A stretch of DNA of 64,000 nt from Chitinophagaceae bacterium (GCA_947447465.1 CANFKE010000007.1:51803-115802), one strand, 5' to 3'; shown: positions 39,334 through 49,581, numbered from the stretch's first letter. Numbers and translations are program-made. Notes: generated by a model from the sequence alone, not told the origin.

Positions 39334-39357
39334 CCCGATAAATTATAAAAATAATAA

Positions 39358-40776
39358 ATGACTGAAGTGCTTCATAAAGTTGTGGATGAAACGAGGCAGG
39401 GAGAGGCTTATGCTCCATTTGTAAATGACCCTAACTTGTTCAGTAAGAAATTTTACATTGAGAGTTATGGCTGTGCTATGAATTTCAGTGATAGTGAGGT
39501 TATCGCTTCTATTTTGAATGATGAGGGATATGGTTCTACACGTGACTACGAGGAAGCAGATCTGGTGCTGATCAACACTTGTTCTATTCGTGAAAAGGCA
39601 GAGCAGACCATTCGCACGCGTTTACAGGCATTTAAAAAGGTAAAAGAAAAAAGCCCCGGAATGTTGATCGCTGTGATGGGCTGTATGGCGGAACGTCTGA
39701 AGGCTAAATTGCTAGAAGAAGAACGATTGGTAGATATTGTTGTTGGTCCTGACGCGTACCGAACTTTGCCTGCTCTTATTGAAGAGACTACAGGTGGACA
39801 AAAGAGTGTGAATGTCTTATTGAGTAGGGAAGAGACCTATGCCGATATTGCGCCGGTTCGTTTGGATAGTAATGGTGTTACTTCATTTGTGAGTATTATG
39901 CGCGGCTGCAATAACATGTGTACATTTTGTGTCGTACCATTTACTCGCGGTCGTGAACGTAGTCGTGATGCGGCAAGCATTCTCAACGAGTGTCGTGTTC
40001 TGTTCGATCAGGGGTATAGAGAAATTACATTGTTGGGTCAGAATGTAGATAGCTACTATTATACAGGGGCCGATGGTATTGATGTCACTTTTGCCGCATT
40101 GTTAGAAAGTGTTGCATTGATCGATCCTAAGTTGCGGGTACGGTTCAGTACATCACACCCTAAAGACATTACCGATGATGTTTTGTACACAATGGCAAAG
40201 TATCACAACATCTGTAAGTATATACATTTGCCTGTGCAGAGCGGTAATACCCGCATATTGCAGCAGATGAATCGTACTTATACCCGCGAGTGGTATCTGC
40301 ATAAAGTGGACAGGATCCGAACTATAATGCCTGATTGTGGCATCAGCACTGACGTTATCTCCGGTTTCTGCACAGAAACAGAGGAAGAACATCAGGATAC
40401 CTTGTCATTGATGCAGGTATGCAATTTCGACATGGCTTACATGTATTCTTATAGCGAACGCCCCGGAACACTTGCTGCACGCAGGTTTACTGATGATGTG
40501 CCTGAAGTGGTAAAGAGCAGAAGGCTGGCAGAGATCATTAAGATCCAAAAAGATAATCAGGCGATCAGCTACAGAGCGGATATAGGTAAGACCTTTGAGG
40601 TGTTGATTGAGGGCAATAGTAAGAAGAGTGAAAATGATTGGAGCGGAAGAACTACTCAGAATAAGGTTGTTGTATTTCCTAAAGGTAATGCTGGTCTTAA
40701 GAAGGCCGATTATTGCCATGTAAAGATTACACACGCTACATCTGCTACCTTAATAGGTGAGTTGGTAGAGCTTTAG
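39358..40776 (+). CDS. miaB: tRNA-2-methylthio-N6-dimethylallyladenosine synthase MiaB
   Basis: MiaB is a radical-SAM enzyme that adds the 2-methylthio group to i6A37 of tRNAs reading UNN codons. It shows the N-terminal UPF0004 domain with the three cysteines that hold an auxiliary cluster ([21 protein letters not shown]), the radical-SAM triad [22 protein letters not shown], the TIM-barrel core ([24 protein letters not shown]), and a C-terminal TRAM domain ([15 protein letters not shown]...). The 472 residues are normal for Bacteroidota MiaB, including the extended N-terminus. MiaB and not MtaB or RimO is supported by the GCAMN and [17 protein letters not shown] motifs. Confidence 0.95.
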   Translation: MTEVLHKVVDETRQGEAYAPFVNDPNLFSKKFYIESYGCAMNFSDSEVIASILNDEGYGSTRDYEEADLVLINTCSIREKAEQTIRTRLQAFKKVKEKSPGMLIAVMGCMAERLKAKLLEEERLVDIVVGPDAYRTLPALIEETTGGQKSVNVLLSREETYADIAPVRLDSNGVTSFVSIMRGCNNMCTFCVVPFTRGRERSRDAASILNECRVLFDQGYREITLLGQNVDSYYYTGADGIDVTFAALLESVALIDPKLRVRFSTSHPKDITDDVLYTMAKYHNICKYIHLPVQSGNTRILQQMNRTYTREWYLHKVDRIRTIMPDCGISTDVISGFCTETEEEHQDTLSLMQVCNFDMAYMYSYSERPGTLAARRFTDDVPEVVKSRRLAEIIKIQKDNQAISYRADIGKTFEVLIEGNSKKSENDWSGRTTQNKVVVFPKGNAGLKKADYCHVKITHATSATLIGELVEL

Positions 40777-40795
40777 GCCAATAGAATTTTTTATA

Positions 40796-40835
40796 AATGC
40801 AGAAGCCTTCCATTATTGTGGAAGGCTTCTGCATT
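40796..40835. terminator. Bidirectional terminator between miaB and the metalloprotease gene
   Basis: A perfect 17-base stem (AATGCAGAAGCCTTCCA with TGGAAGGCTTCTGCATT) closes on a TTATTG loop between two convergent genes. The T tracts are short. Confidence 0.85.
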
Positions 40836-40854
40836 AAGTGCATATCATTTATGA

Positions 40855-43776
40855 TCAATGGTTGATCACCACCTTTTTACATTCAATTATCTTTCCTGTT
40901 TGTATCACCAGGTTATATATTCCGGGTGCTACTGAGGTCGTATTGATCGTATAGCTACTATTTCCCGGTGTTATTGTAGTTGATGTTATCTGTTTGCCCG
41001 AAAGGTCATATAACGAAAGGCTTCCCTTATTATCATTGTTCGTTAATATTACATCAATCCGATCATTGGCAGGATTAGGGTGAATGTCTGCCTTCATTGT
41101 GTTGATATCATTAACGGCTGCATTATCACCCTTGTCCATTATGTAAAAATCATCTACACCGCCTACGGTGATGCTTTGTCCGTTATCGCTCCATGTAGAT
41201 AAGATAGAGTCTGCGGCAACAAATCTGATCTGTATATGCGATGCACCGCTCACATATGCGCTCACAGGGAATATTCTGTGGCGCCATTGCACGTCGGGTT
41301 GATAGGTGCGTTCAACTGTTTGCCACGTTCCGCCCGTACTGTTCTTGATCTGTACTATCCATGGGTCGTTCTTGAAATTACTGCCGCCCTGTTCATTAGA
41401 ATACCATCTGTAGTACTCAACAACAGGATTAGTGAAACCGCTGATGTCAAACGATGGACTCAATGCAGTAGTAGTCCCGTTAGCTATTGATGTGCCGAAA
41501 AATCCGCCTGCACCTGTGCCGGTGATAAGGCATTTGCCGGTTCCTGTTGTATGGTCTTTAAGGGGGAAGGCGGTCAGAAAGAAATTCGAAACGGGTATTC
41601 CCCATTGCCAAAGTCCTGCGGTAGCATCATCTCCGGGATTGCCACCCACACCCCATCCGGTAGGTGTCGTCTCAAAATTATTACTGATCTGTCTTACTAC
41701 ACCTACGCCAAATTGGTAAGGTATCGTTGTTTGTTCCGCAAGCATATTAGGGTTGCAGGTAGTAGGGAAATAGCCGTTTTGCATACCCAGTGAATCATGC
41801 ATGGTAAGGTAATATTCTACCGTAGTTCCTTGCGGCTGTGCAGGAATAGTAGCACTATAGTTTGTTCCTGTTGCTGTCATGGTTACTGAGGTCCATGTTC
41901 CGGTGTTATTAAGTCTGTAATTCAACGTGAGATCGCGAAGATGACCCGATGTACTGACTGATAATGATGCGTTTACCGGTATCGGAGTGCCTGCTACCGT
42001 ATTGAGTAGTTCTGAATGATTAAGAGTTGCGTCTCCCTCAAGGTAGATGCCATGTTTGGCAAATGCGGCAACTATCTGACTGTAATGGGGAGTGCCATTG
42101 CTCAGATTAGCGTCATTGTCGTCTGCCATCAATGCATCTATAAGTATGCTCTGATAGATGGCTCCCTCAGTGCCGTCAGGCCCGTCCGGAACATCATAAT
42201 AAACATCTGTAAATAATTGCGTCATAGCTGGAACGCTGCCCATATTCACACCAACATCCCACCAGCAACCTGCTATGATCTGACCATTTTCATGTGGATC
42301 CGCGAATAGCCCAGTGGCAAGGTCAAGTGGGTAAACCTGAGGCGTATTGTCATAACGACGAATGAAGCCACCGAATCCTGTAAATGAATTAACGCCCAAT
42401 ACTGCACTTTGAGTTATACTCAATGCCCAGATGTCAGAATTGGCTTCATTAAGCGCGCCATTGGTCATAGTGCCGGTACTGTGCGTCATGTAGAAGTGGT
42501 CAGTTATGCCATGTCCGTATTCATGGTAGATGATGTCGCCTATCTCAGCGAATGAATTACATTGGGCGTCAGCAGCATAAAAGTTGATAGATACACCGTC
42601 GTAGAAGGCATTGCAGGTCCCGCTGTTCAGGTCCACATTGGTAGGCAACGAAAAATCCATATCCGTGAATGTAGGCAGATACCCTTTCATGAAATTGTGT
42701 ATTCTGTTTACATGATAATACGCATTCACATGCCTGCTGCTTGATGGGGCATTGGTAGGATAAGTGAAGGTAGTTCCCGTAGCCAATACTGTATCATAAA
42801 ATTCAGGTGTCAGCCCTGTAACCGAATCAATGACTGTTGACCACTTTCCAGCCAGAGGGATGCTCACTGTTGTAGGAAGTGTCCATGTTGAAGAACTCAG
42901 ATAGCCTGCAGTATCGGTAGTATAAATACTTAGTCCGTTCGCTACTTTGATATCTGGCAGGGCTTCAAGCGTAGCAGGATGATTGGTGCCGTCTTTATAT
43001 ACTACCCCTTTTACGGTAACGTCAAAATTTGTTTCTTTTACCTCATTGGTCCTGTAGAGTACAGCTCCCGTTACAGCATCAACATAGCCGGTAAGTACAA
43101 GTGGAATATTGCCTTTTATACGGCCTTTTACCTTAAAGTGCCAGGCAGGATGCAAGGTATATCCTCCATCATGTGGTATAGGGAACCACTCCCACACATC
43201 ATTAATGCTGGCTTCTGTTATGGCAAGACCATCAATATCTTGTACACTCAAGATTTTAGCAGACGCTGAAGATACAGAGGGTGCCACATTTTTAGGAGCG
43301 CCATAATTTTTCATTTGTATTCGTGTCAGTTCTCCGTCCTTACTGAAACGGAAACTAAGGGAAGAAAATGCTACAGGGTGGTTATTGATCACTTGCCTGT
43401 AATGTATATAATCAGCCTTTGGCGCAGTATAATCATTGGTCTTTTGCCACTCATTTAGCTTTATTTGCAAGCCACGCAGCTGTTGTTGCATAATAGAACT
43501 TGCTTTCTCCTGTAAATTATTGCCGCTAACATTTATAGGAGCTCCGTATAGGTCGGTAAAAGCACCGTTCAGTTTGTCGGTAGTTACCTTCCAACCGGGG
43601 AATACCTCTGCGATTATAGATCTTGTTCGTTCTCCGGCATTTACATTTGTAGGTAACGTCTGGTAGTTACTGAACGAAGTTCTGTTGTAGTTTTTCTTTT
43701 CTTTAGCACTGCCCGAAAAAGGGATAGCTAATGCTAACGCCAGTGCAGTTCTGGTAATGAGTTTATTACGCAACAT
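40855..43776 (-). CDS. Secreted zinc metalloprotease, thermolysin-like (M4/M36 type), with propeptide and T9SS sorting domain
   Basis: After a signal peptide (1-24) comes an FTP-type inhibitory propeptide (about 50-250, with LTGYVDAVTGAVLYRTNEV near its end), then the gluzincin domain with zinc ligands H418EYGH422 and, 22 residues on, Glu444 in GALNEANSDIWAL. That NEANSD wording is close to M4 thermolysin (GAINEAxSD), while HEYGHG resembles M36, so the subfamily is left open. From about 690 follow a jelly-roll domain (ISNNFETTPTGWGVGG...) and a C-terminal T9SS domain (IHPNPANDRIDVILTN...GIYNLVIQTGK). It is expected to be exported, activated by propeptide removal and anchored at or released from the surface. 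It is monocistronic. Confidence 0.9.
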   Translation of the reverse strand: MLRNKLITRTALALALAIPFSGSAKEKKNYNRTSFSNYQTLPTNVNAGERTRSIIAEVFPGWKVTTDKLNGAFTDLYGAPINVSGNNLQEKASSIMQQQLRGLQIKLNEWQKTNDYTAPKADYIHYRQVINNHPVAFSSLSFRFSKDGELTRIQMKNYGAPKNVAPSVSSASAKILSVQDIDGLAITEASINDVWEWFPIPHDGGYTLHPAWHFKVKGRIKGNIPLVLTGYVDAVTGAVLYRTNEVKETNFDVTVKGVVYKDGTNHPATLEALPDIKVANGLSIYTTDTAGYLSSSTWTLPTTVSIPLAGKWSTVIDSVTGLTPEFYDTVLATGTTFTYPTNAPSSSRHVNAYYHVNRIHNFMKGYLPTFTDMDFSLPTNVDLNSGTCNAFYDGVSINFYAADAQCNSFAEIGDIIYHEYGHGITDHFYMTHSTGTMTNGALNEANSDIWALSITQSAVLGVNSFTGFGGFIRRYDNTPQVYPLDLATGLFADPHENGQIIAGCWWDVGVNMGSVPAMTQLFTDVYYDVPDGPDGTEGAIYQSILIDALMADDNDANLSNGTPHYSQIVAAFAKHGIYLEGDATLNHSELLNTVAGTPIPVNASLSVSTSGHLRDLTLNYRLNNTGTWTSVTMTATGTNYSATIPAQPQGTTVEYYLTMHDSLGMQNGYFPTTCNPNMLAEQTTIPYQFGVGVVRQISNNFETTPTGWGVGGNPGDDATAGLWQWGIPVSNFFLTAFPLKDHTTGTGKCLITGTGAGGFFGTSIANGTTTALSPSFDISGFTNPVVEYYRWYSNEQGGSNFKNDPWIVQIKNSTGGTWQTVERTYQPDVQWRHRIFPVSAYVSGASHIQIRFVAADSILSTWSDNGQSITVGGVDDFYIMDKGDNAAVNDINTMKADIHPNPANDRIDVILTNNDNKGSLSLYDLSGKQITSTTITPGNSSYTINTTSVAPGIYNLVIQTGKIIECKKVVINH

Positions 43777-43919
43777 AGAGTAGATAATTGATTATGAATA
43801 CTGAAATTATGCTTTTTGTTCATATTATTCATATATAAGACGTATTTTTTATTATCCTGCTTGGGTTATTCGGGTAGTACGCTTTATTCAGTTATTTTTG
43901 AGCTCCAAGCAAAGTATAT

Positions 43920-44444
43920 ATGAAGCGTTACGTAGCATTTTTAAGAGGCATCAATGTCAGCGGTAAGAAGTTGATAAAAATGGATGTATTGAAGGGGATA
44001 TTTGTGGATTATGATTATAGAAATGTAGTCACATACATACAGAGCGGAAATGTTGTTTTTGATGCCGATCCTGCAAGGGCAGCGGAACTTCGGTCAGATA
44101 TAGAAAAAATGCTGGAGAAAGAACTGGGCTTTGATGTGGTTACTATTGTCAGGTCTATCGATGAGATCAAAAGAGCTATTGGCAATAATCCGTTCAAAGA
44201 AATTGATGGTGATAAGAAACTATACATTACCTACTTGTCCGATAATCCTAAAAAAGAAGACGTAGCAACTCTGGATAGCGTATTGGCTTTTGGGGAAGAA
44301 TTACACGTCAGGGGCAAAGAATTGTTTTTTGTCACGCTCATGTATGGCAATACCAAACTGTCCAACAATTTCATTGAAAAGCAATTGAAATTGGACGCTA
44401 CCACCCGCAATATGGCAACAACCAAAAAGGTCATAACGCTTTAA
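43920..44444 (+). CDS. DUF1697 family protein
   Basis: This 174-residue cytosolic protein opens with MKRYVAFLRGINVSGKKLIKMDVLKGIF and YIQSGNVVFDAD, the defining motifs of the DUF1697 family. Members are widespread and usually about 180 residues, and their function is unknown. The end TTRNMATTKKVITL is also typical (the TxRNxxTxxKL motif). No operon partner is evident: it is divergent from the metalloprotease gene and separated from guaB by 277 bases. Confidence 0.9.
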   Translation: MKRYVAFLRGINVSGKKLIKMDVLKGIFVDYDYRNVVTYIQSGNVVFDADPARAAELRSDIEKMLEKELGFDVVTIVRSIDEIKRAIGNNPFKEIDGDKKLYITYLSDNPKKEDVATLDSVLAFGEELHVRGKELFFVTLMYGNTKLSNNFIEKQLKLDATTRNMATTKKVITL

Positions 44445-44710
44445 TGCCGCTCTATCTTACTCTGATCAACTTTTTGTAGCAAATACTTCTGAATATCGGG
44501 GTGAGGTTGCTGAATACTTGAGATTTGTGTATTACTCATTCGTTTTTATAACTCATTCGCCGCTGTTGATATGCTGATCTTCGGCTCTCGGGTAGCATCT
44601 CTTTGAGATAGAGTGAGCAGAATGGACATGGAACTATATCCAAATAGTTGCCCGAATACCCCTCATGTGTTAAGGAATTATCAATGTTTTTATTTTTTTA
44701 AAATTTGAAT

Positions 44711-44718
44711 TACCTTTG
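44711..44718 (+). promoter_or_regulatory. -7 promoter element abutting the guaB start codon
   Basis: TACCTTTG is an exact TAnnTTTG with only three bases (CGC) between it and the ATG. The transcript should start at or within a few bases of the AUG, so guaB would be leaderless or nearly so. Confidence 0.55.
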
Positions 44719-44721
44719 CGC

Positions 44722-46191
44722 ATGGCAATAAAATCTAAGTTTTATGGCGAAGGACTTACGTTTGATGATGTACTCCTTATGCCTGCTTACTCCGAAGTTC
44801 TCCCGCGCGAAGTAAACATCTCCACCAATCTCACAAAAGACATACGGATCAACATCCCGATGATATCCGCAGCTATGGACACCGTAACGGAAGCTCCGTT
44901 AGCTATAGGGCTGGCTCGTGAGGGTGGTTTGGGTATTCTGCACAAGAATATGAGCATTGAGCGTCAGGCAGATCAGGTGCGCAAGGTAAAGCGTTCTGAG
45001 AATGGCCTGATCATCGACCCGATAACGCTTATGCCCGATGCTACCGTGGGAGACGCCATAAAGATCATGAAGGAGAACCGCATTGGTGGCATTCCTATCG
45101 TTGATAAAAATCACATTCTTGTCGGCATCCTTACCAACCGCGATCTGCGTTTTGAAAAAGACACCAAAAAGAAGGTAAGTGAGGTAATGACCAAAGACAG
45201 ACTTGTTACCGCGCCATTGGGTACCAATATGCTGAAAGCAGAAGGCATACTGGAACAATACAAGATCGAAAAACTACCGATTGTAGATAAGAAAAATAAG
45301 CTCATAGGGCTCATCACTTTCCGCGATACATTGCAACTGAAGAGCCATCCTAATGCAGCCAAAGATACTATGGGACGCCTGCTGGCAGGTGCTGCTATCG
45401 GTATTACAGAAGATATACTGGATAGGGTGGAAGCATTGAAGAATGCAGGTGTGGATCTGATCACTCTTGATAGTGCGCACGGCCATTCAAAAGGTGTGAT
45501 CGATGCGGTAAAGAAAGTAAAGAAGGCATTCAAGAATATTCCTATTATAGCAGGTAATGTAGCCACAGCGGCAGGTGCTAAGGCGCTCGCTGATGCAGGT
45601 GCCGATGGCGTAAAGGTTGGGGTAGGACCAGGATCTATATGTACCACTCGCGTGGTTACTGGAGCAGGCGCACCACAGCTTACAGCTATCATTGAAGCGG
45701 CTCAGGCGCTGAAGAAAACTGGCGTTCCGGTTATTGCAGATGGCGGTATCCGTTACACAGGAGATATGGTCAAGGCCATTGCCGCAGGAGCTTCTTGCAT
45801 TATGGCAGGTTCTATCTTCGCCGGAACTGAAGAAAGTCCGGGAGAAACTATTATTTACGAAGGCCGTAAATTCAAGTCATACCGTGGTATGGGTTCTGTT
45901 GAGGCTATGCAGGAAGGATCTAAAGATCGTTACTTTCAGGATATGGAAGCTGATGTGAAAAAGTTAGTTCCCGAAGGCATTGTAGGCCGAGTGCCATACA
46001 AGGGCTACCTCAGCGAAGTAGTGCAGCAATTTGTTGGCGGACTGCGTGCAGGTATGGGCTATTGTGGTGCAAAAGATATTCCTACTTTACAGGCAGAATC
46101 TCAGTTCGTACGTATCACTGCGGCAAGTATGGCAGAAAGTCATCCGCATGATGTGGTCATTACTAAAGAGGCGCCAAACTACAGCCGTTAA
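44722..46191 (+). CDS. guaB: Inosine-5'-monophosphate dehydrogenase
   Basis: GuaB oxidises IMP to XMP with NAD+, the committing step of guanine nucleotide synthesis. I start at ATG 44722 ([19 protein letters not shown]); the ORF track's TTG 44716 falls inside the promoter element. The TIM barrel is interrupted by a tandem CBS pair (about 95-205) for nucleotide regulation. The catalytic loop [15 protein letters not shown] carries Cys307, and the flap-region GVEGRVPYKG-like motif ([16 protein letters not shown]) is intact. Length is standard at 489 residues. It is transcribed alone and followed by a long hairpin. Confidence 0.97.
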   Translation: MAIKSKFYGEGLTFDDVLLMPAYSEVLPREVNISTNLTKDIRINIPMISAAMDTVTEAPLAIGLAREGGLGILHKNMSIERQADQVRKVKRSENGLIIDPITLMPDATVGDAIKIMKENRIGGIPIVDKNHILVGILTNRDLRFEKDTKKKVSEVMTKDRLVTAPLGTNMLKAEGILEQYKIEKLPIVDKKNKLIGLITFRDTLQLKSHPNAAKDTMGRLLAGAAIGITEDILDRVEALKNAGVDLITLDSAHGHSKGVIDAVKKVKKAFKNIPIIAGNVATAAGAKALADAGADGVKVGVGPGSICTTRVVTGAGAPQLTAIIEAAQALKKTGVPVIADGGIRYTGDMVKAIAAGASCIMAGSIFAGTEESPGETIIYEGRKFKSYRGMGSVEAMQEGSKDRYFQDMEADVKKLVPEGIVGRVPYKGYLSEVVQQFVGGLRAGMGYCGAKDIPTLQAESQFVRITAASMAESHPHDVVITKEAPNYSR

Positions 46192-46206
46192 TAAACTATA
46201 GAATTA

Positions 46207-46247
46207 CATTTCAAGAGCCTATCTATACCGGATAGGCTCTTGAAATG
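46207..46247 (+). terminator. Hairpin after guaB
   Basis: A perfect 17-base stem (CATTTCAAGAGCCTATC with GATAGGCTCTTGAAATG) has a 7-base loop but no T tract. It is probably a terminator or an mRNA 3'-end stabiliser. Confidence 0.65.
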
Positions 46248-46397
46248 AAAGGACTTTACTGAGAATTATGGTCAGGGTGAGTTCACAAGCATGATCGAAT
46301 GTCATGGAGAGGATCTCCAATCATGAGATTTGTACCGGGGTATTCGTTTTGTACACCCGATAACCCGCCACTGAAAAGGCACACAGAAATACCAACA

Positions 46398-47009
46398 ATG
46401 GAATACAAACTTCAATTAGTAGAAGAAAAAGTAAAACAACAGCAGGTAACTGCATTGCATCTCATTACTTCCCTGGCTTTTCTTGGCGCAGGTGCTATTA
46501 TTTTTATCTACAATTATGTGATCACCTATTGGGGGCTGGCATTGCTTATTGTTGCCCTTGTGCTGCTTACGCTCACCATAGCAAAAAATAAACAGGTCAC
46601 TACTCCTGCTAATAATACCAAACTACGTATAGCAGAGCTCATCATTTCACTCGCCCTGCTCTCATATTCCATAATGCAGCAATGGCGTTTCCCAATGGGG
46701 ATGTTTGGTGTATTGAGTGCGGTACTGGCATTCTCTATCTTTTGGGAAAGAAAAACGAATGCCGCTCAATTTGTAATTGTTAGTGAGGAAGGTATTGATA
46801 TTCCGGCCGGGGTAAGAAAGAAGCTGTTGGAATGGACAGGGGTGGAAGAGGTTTTATGGCGATATGGTACCCTGTCTATTGATTGTACCGACAATCACCT
46901 TTACCAGTGGAATGTACAGCCTGCTTCATTTGATAAAGATACTTTTGAAGCTTTTTGCAAAAAGCAGGTAGCAGATAATTTGGAGAAACGCCCTAAAAAT
47001 GATTGGTAG
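46398..47009 (+). CDS. Putative integral membrane protein, unknown function
   Basis: The ORF track starts at 46299, but ATG 46398 (MEYKLQLVEEKVKQQQV) looks right because the preceding 33 residues are not protein-like. From 46398 it has about three to four hydrophobic segments in the first 125 residues (ALHLITSLAFLGAGAIIFIYNYVITYWGLALLIVALVLLTLTI, LIISLALLSYSIMQQW), then a soluble end containing SEEGIDIPAGVRKKLLEWTGVEEVLWRYGTLSIDCTDNHLYQWN, which resembles a PH-like domain such as those in YcxB-type proteins. Family assignment is not firm. Confidence 0.7.
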   Translation: MEYKLQLVEEKVKQQQVTALHLITSLAFLGAGAIIFIYNYVITYWGLALLIVALVLLTLTIAKNKQVTTPANNTKLRIAELIISLALLSYSIMQQWRFPMGMFGVLSAVLAFSIFWERKTNAAQFVIVSEEGIDIPAGVRKKLLEWTGVEEVLWRYGTLSIDCTDNHLYQWNVQPASFDKDTFEAFCKKQVADNLEKRPKNDW

Positions 47010-47080
47010 GCAGAGGCAATATTTTTTCTGCAAAAGGGTTATTATTACATCAATATTCAACATCAGTATAATCAGGGACT

Positions 47081-48094
47081 TTGAATAACATCATTCGTTT
47101 TGCAATAGTAGGTTTTGGAAATATTGGTCGTCGTCATGCCGAGCATATTCAGCATAATGCCGCTACCTCGCTTGTAGCGGTCTGTGACACCAATATAGCT
47201 GTTGCAGATCGGGTGCCGGAAGGTATCCCGTTTTATACAGCTCTCGAAACTATGTTGCAGCAGGGAGATATTGATGTATTGTGTGTTTGTACGCCCAATT
47301 TTCTGCACGAGCAGCATACCATTGCCGGATTACACGCAGGTATGCATACAGTAGTAGAAAAGCCAATGGCTTTGAGTGTTGCTGAGTGCGACAGAATGAT
47401 CGCCGCTGCCGAAACTACAGGTAAGACCATCTTCGCTGTTAAGCAAAACAGATATAATCCGCCTGTTCAGGAAGTAAAGAAACTGATGGCCGACAATAAG
47501 CTGGGAAAAATATTTATGATGCAGGTCAATTGCTTCTGGAACCGTGGCGATGCCTATTATTCCGAAAGCGAATGGCGCGGCAAAAAAATGAAAGATGGTG
47601 GTTGTTTGTTCACGCAATTCAGCCACTTCGTTGATATCCTATATTACCTCAATGGCACCATTCAACAAGCTGAGGGGTTGATACATAATTACGCTCATCA
47701 GCATAATACTGAAGTAGAAGATGCCGGTAGCTTTGTAATGCGCGCTGCAAATGATGCAATAGTGAATTTCAACTTCACCACCTGTGCTTATCAGAAGAAT
47801 ATGGAGGGTTCTATTACCCTATTCGCAGAAAAAGGTACAGTGAAGATAGGAGGACAATACCTCAATACGATTGAATACCAGCAACTGGAAGGTGCTGCCC
47901 TTCCCGAGATCAACATCAGCGCAAAGAACAACGATTACGGATTGTACCAGGGTTCTATGAGCAATCATGATAAAATGATACAGAATGTTGTTGATGTGCT
48001 CAATAATAGACAGCCTATTATGACCACCGCCGAAGAAGGTCGCGAAGTGGTCCGCATCATTGAGCAGATGTATGCCGGTGCAGCGAATAAATAA
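47081..48094 (+). CDS. Gfo/Idh/MocA family oxidoreductase, probable UDP-sugar 3-dehydrogenase-like
   Basis: The N-terminal Rossmann domain shows VGFGNIGRRHAEHI, then VCTPNFLHEQHTIAGLHAGMHTVVEKPMALS with the EKP motif carrying the catalytic-region lysine. The C-terminal half has QVNCFWNRGDAYYSESEWRGKKMKDGGCLFTQFSHFVDILYYL, close to WlbA/WbpB enzymes that oxidise UDP-GlcNAcA on the route to diacetylated surface sugars. The only start in frame is TTG 47081, preceded by AGGGAC. The next gene, an FAD oxidoreductase, lies 209 bases on with repeat DNA between. UDP-sugar specificity is inference. Confidence 0.85.
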   Translation: MNNIIRFAIVGFGNIGRRHAEHIQHNAATSLVAVCDTNIAVADRVPEGIPFYTALETMLQQGDIDVLCVCTPNFLHEQHTIAGLHAGMHTVVEKPMALSVAECDRMIAAAETTGKTIFAVKQNRYNPPVQEVKKLMADNKLGKIFMMQVNCFWNRGDAYYSESEWRGKKMKDGGCLFTQFSHFVDILYYLNGTIQQAEGLIHNYAHQHNTEVEDAGSFVMRAANDAIVNFNFTTCAYQKNMEGSITLFAEKGTVKIGGQYLNTIEYQQLEGAALPEINISAKNNDYGLYQGSMSNHDKMIQNVVDVLNNRQPIMTTAEEGREVVRIIEQMYAGAANK

Positions 48095-48126
48095 TATTCC
48101 GACAAGTAAAACACTTCCAAACGATA

Positions 48127-48155
48127 CTCTGGTAGAGACGCATAATTGCGTCTCC
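48127..48155. repeat. Small dispersed palindromic repeat, copy 1
   Basis: CTCTGGTAGAGACGCATAATTGCGTCTCC contains the perfect inverted repeat GAGACGCA-TAAT-TGCGTCTC. A second copy differing at 2 of 29 positions lies at 54635-54663. Both are intergenic. Confidence 0.7.
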
Positions 48156-48303
48156 ACAGCGGAGGGAACAACACCCGCCGAATGTCAAGGGTAGCCTGCC
48201 TGACCACGACATTCACACGAGACACCTTCTTTTTAAAAAACGGAACAGTCCTACTCTCAACAAATACCCCAACACCGTATATTTACAACTAAACATCAAT
48301 ACC

Positions 48304-49443
48304 ATGTTCAGTTACTGGGAGCAGGAAAGTTTTACACGTTACGATCATATTGTCATAGGCTCAGGAATAGTGGGTCTTAGTATGGCCATAGAACTGAAAG
48401 ATAAATTCCCGCGAGCTCGAGTAATGGTATTGGAAAGAGGTTTATTGCCTACAGGCGCCAGCACCCGTAATGCAGGTTTTGCCTGCATGGGTAGTGCTAC
48501 AGAACTGCTCGACGACCTGCAGCATACTACTGAGGCAGAAGCCGTTGAACTTTTTGAATGGCGCAAAAAAGGATTGGAATTATTAAGGAAAAGACTCGGT
48601 GATAACAACATCGGTTATATAGAGAATGGCAGCTATGAACTGATCAGCGACCATGAACAGGATGCGCTCGATAAACTCGACTACCTCAATCAACTCCTGC
48701 AACCCATAACTGGGAAGCCTGCCTTTGCATTGGCTAACGATAAGATAAGTGAATTCGGGTTTTCTAAAGATTACACAAAAGCCCTCATACAAAATACATG
48801 CGAAGGGGAACTACATAGTGGCATGATGATGCGTGCACTCACCGACATGGCCATCAGCAAAGGCATAGAGATCAAGACAGGAGCAGATGTTTTAAAATTC
48901 GATGACCTCCACAATAGGGTAGAACTATTGCTGCGTGACCCTTTCCGAAATGAGACTGCCATTCTGCAATGCGACAAACTATTCATCTGCACCAATGCTT
49001 TTACCAAACAGTTATTGCCCCATGTTGATGTGGTCCCCGGTCGTGGACAAGTTCTTATAACACATCCTGTACCCGGACTCAAATTCAAAGGTATCTATCA
49101 CTTCGATAAAGGCTATTATTACTTCCGCGAGATCGATGGCCGAGTGCTGCTTGGTGGTGGTCGCAACCTCGATTTTGAAACAGAGAACACCACCGACTTT
49201 GCTCTTAACGAAATGATACAAGCCGACCTGGTGCAAAAGCTCAATGATATCATCCTCCCCACATCTCCTTTCACCATAGATCGTCGCTGGACAGGTATCA
49301 TGGCCTTCGGAGCTAACAAATTTCCCATAGTCAAAGCCTTCTCACCACGCGTCTTCGGTGCCTTCCGTATGGGCGGCATGGGTGTGGCATTGGGCAGCGA
49401 AGCTGCACGGAGGTTGGTGGAGATGGTGGTTGAAGTAGAATAG
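48304..49443 (+). CDS. FAD-dependent oxidoreductase, D-amino-acid oxidase (DAO/glycine oxidase-like) family
   Basis: The N-terminal FAD-binding GxGxxG motif is IVIGSGIVGLSMAIELKDKFPRARVMVLERG, followed by the family segment GASTRNAGFACMGSATELLDDL. The substrate region includes PGRGQVLITHPVPGLKFKGIYHFDKGYYYFREIDGRVLLGGGRNLDF, and the second FAD-binding region reads WTGIMAFGANKFPIVKAF...AFRMGGMGVALGSEAARRL. These flavoenzymes oxidise amines or amino acids, releasing an imine. The substrate is not predictable. It is monocistronic so far as can be seen. Confidence 0.88.
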   Translation: MFSYWEQESFTRYDHIVIGSGIVGLSMAIELKDKFPRARVMVLERGLLPTGASTRNAGFACMGSATELLDDLQHTTEAEAVELFEWRKKGLELLRKRLGDNNIGYIENGSYELISDHEQDALDKLDYLNQLLQPITGKPAFALANDKISEFGFSKDYTKALIQNTCEGELHSGMMMRALTDMAISKGIEIKTGADVLKFDDLHNRVELLLRDPFRNETAILQCDKLFICTNAFTKQLLPHVDVVPGRGQVLITHPVPGLKFKGIYHFDKGYYYFREIDGRVLLGGGRNLDFETENTTDFALNEMIQADLVQKLNDIILPTSPFTIDRRWTGIMAFGANKFPIVKAFSPRVFGAFRMGGMGVALGSEAARRLVEMVVEVE

Positions 49444-49477
49444 GATTTGCTGATTTTACATGACTTGCCAGTCAAAT

Positions 49478-49568
49478 GAGCAGCTCTGAAAGGGCAACAT
49501 AATAGCAAGTGGTTTCAACCCCTCGAACCTTTACAACAAAACGAGCAGCCCTGTAGGGGCGACATAAT
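49478..49568. repeat. Pair of 26-base direct intergenic repeats
   Basis: GAGCAGCTCTGAAAGGGCAACATAAT (49478-49503) and GAGCAGCCCTGTAGGGGCGACATAAT (49543-49568) agree at 22 of 26 positions and are 65 bases apart. The second has an internal inverted pair (GCCCTGTAGGGGC). They lie between the FAD oxidoreductase gene and maf. Confidence 0.65.
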
Positions 49569-49581
49569 TTGTCAAAGAAGT

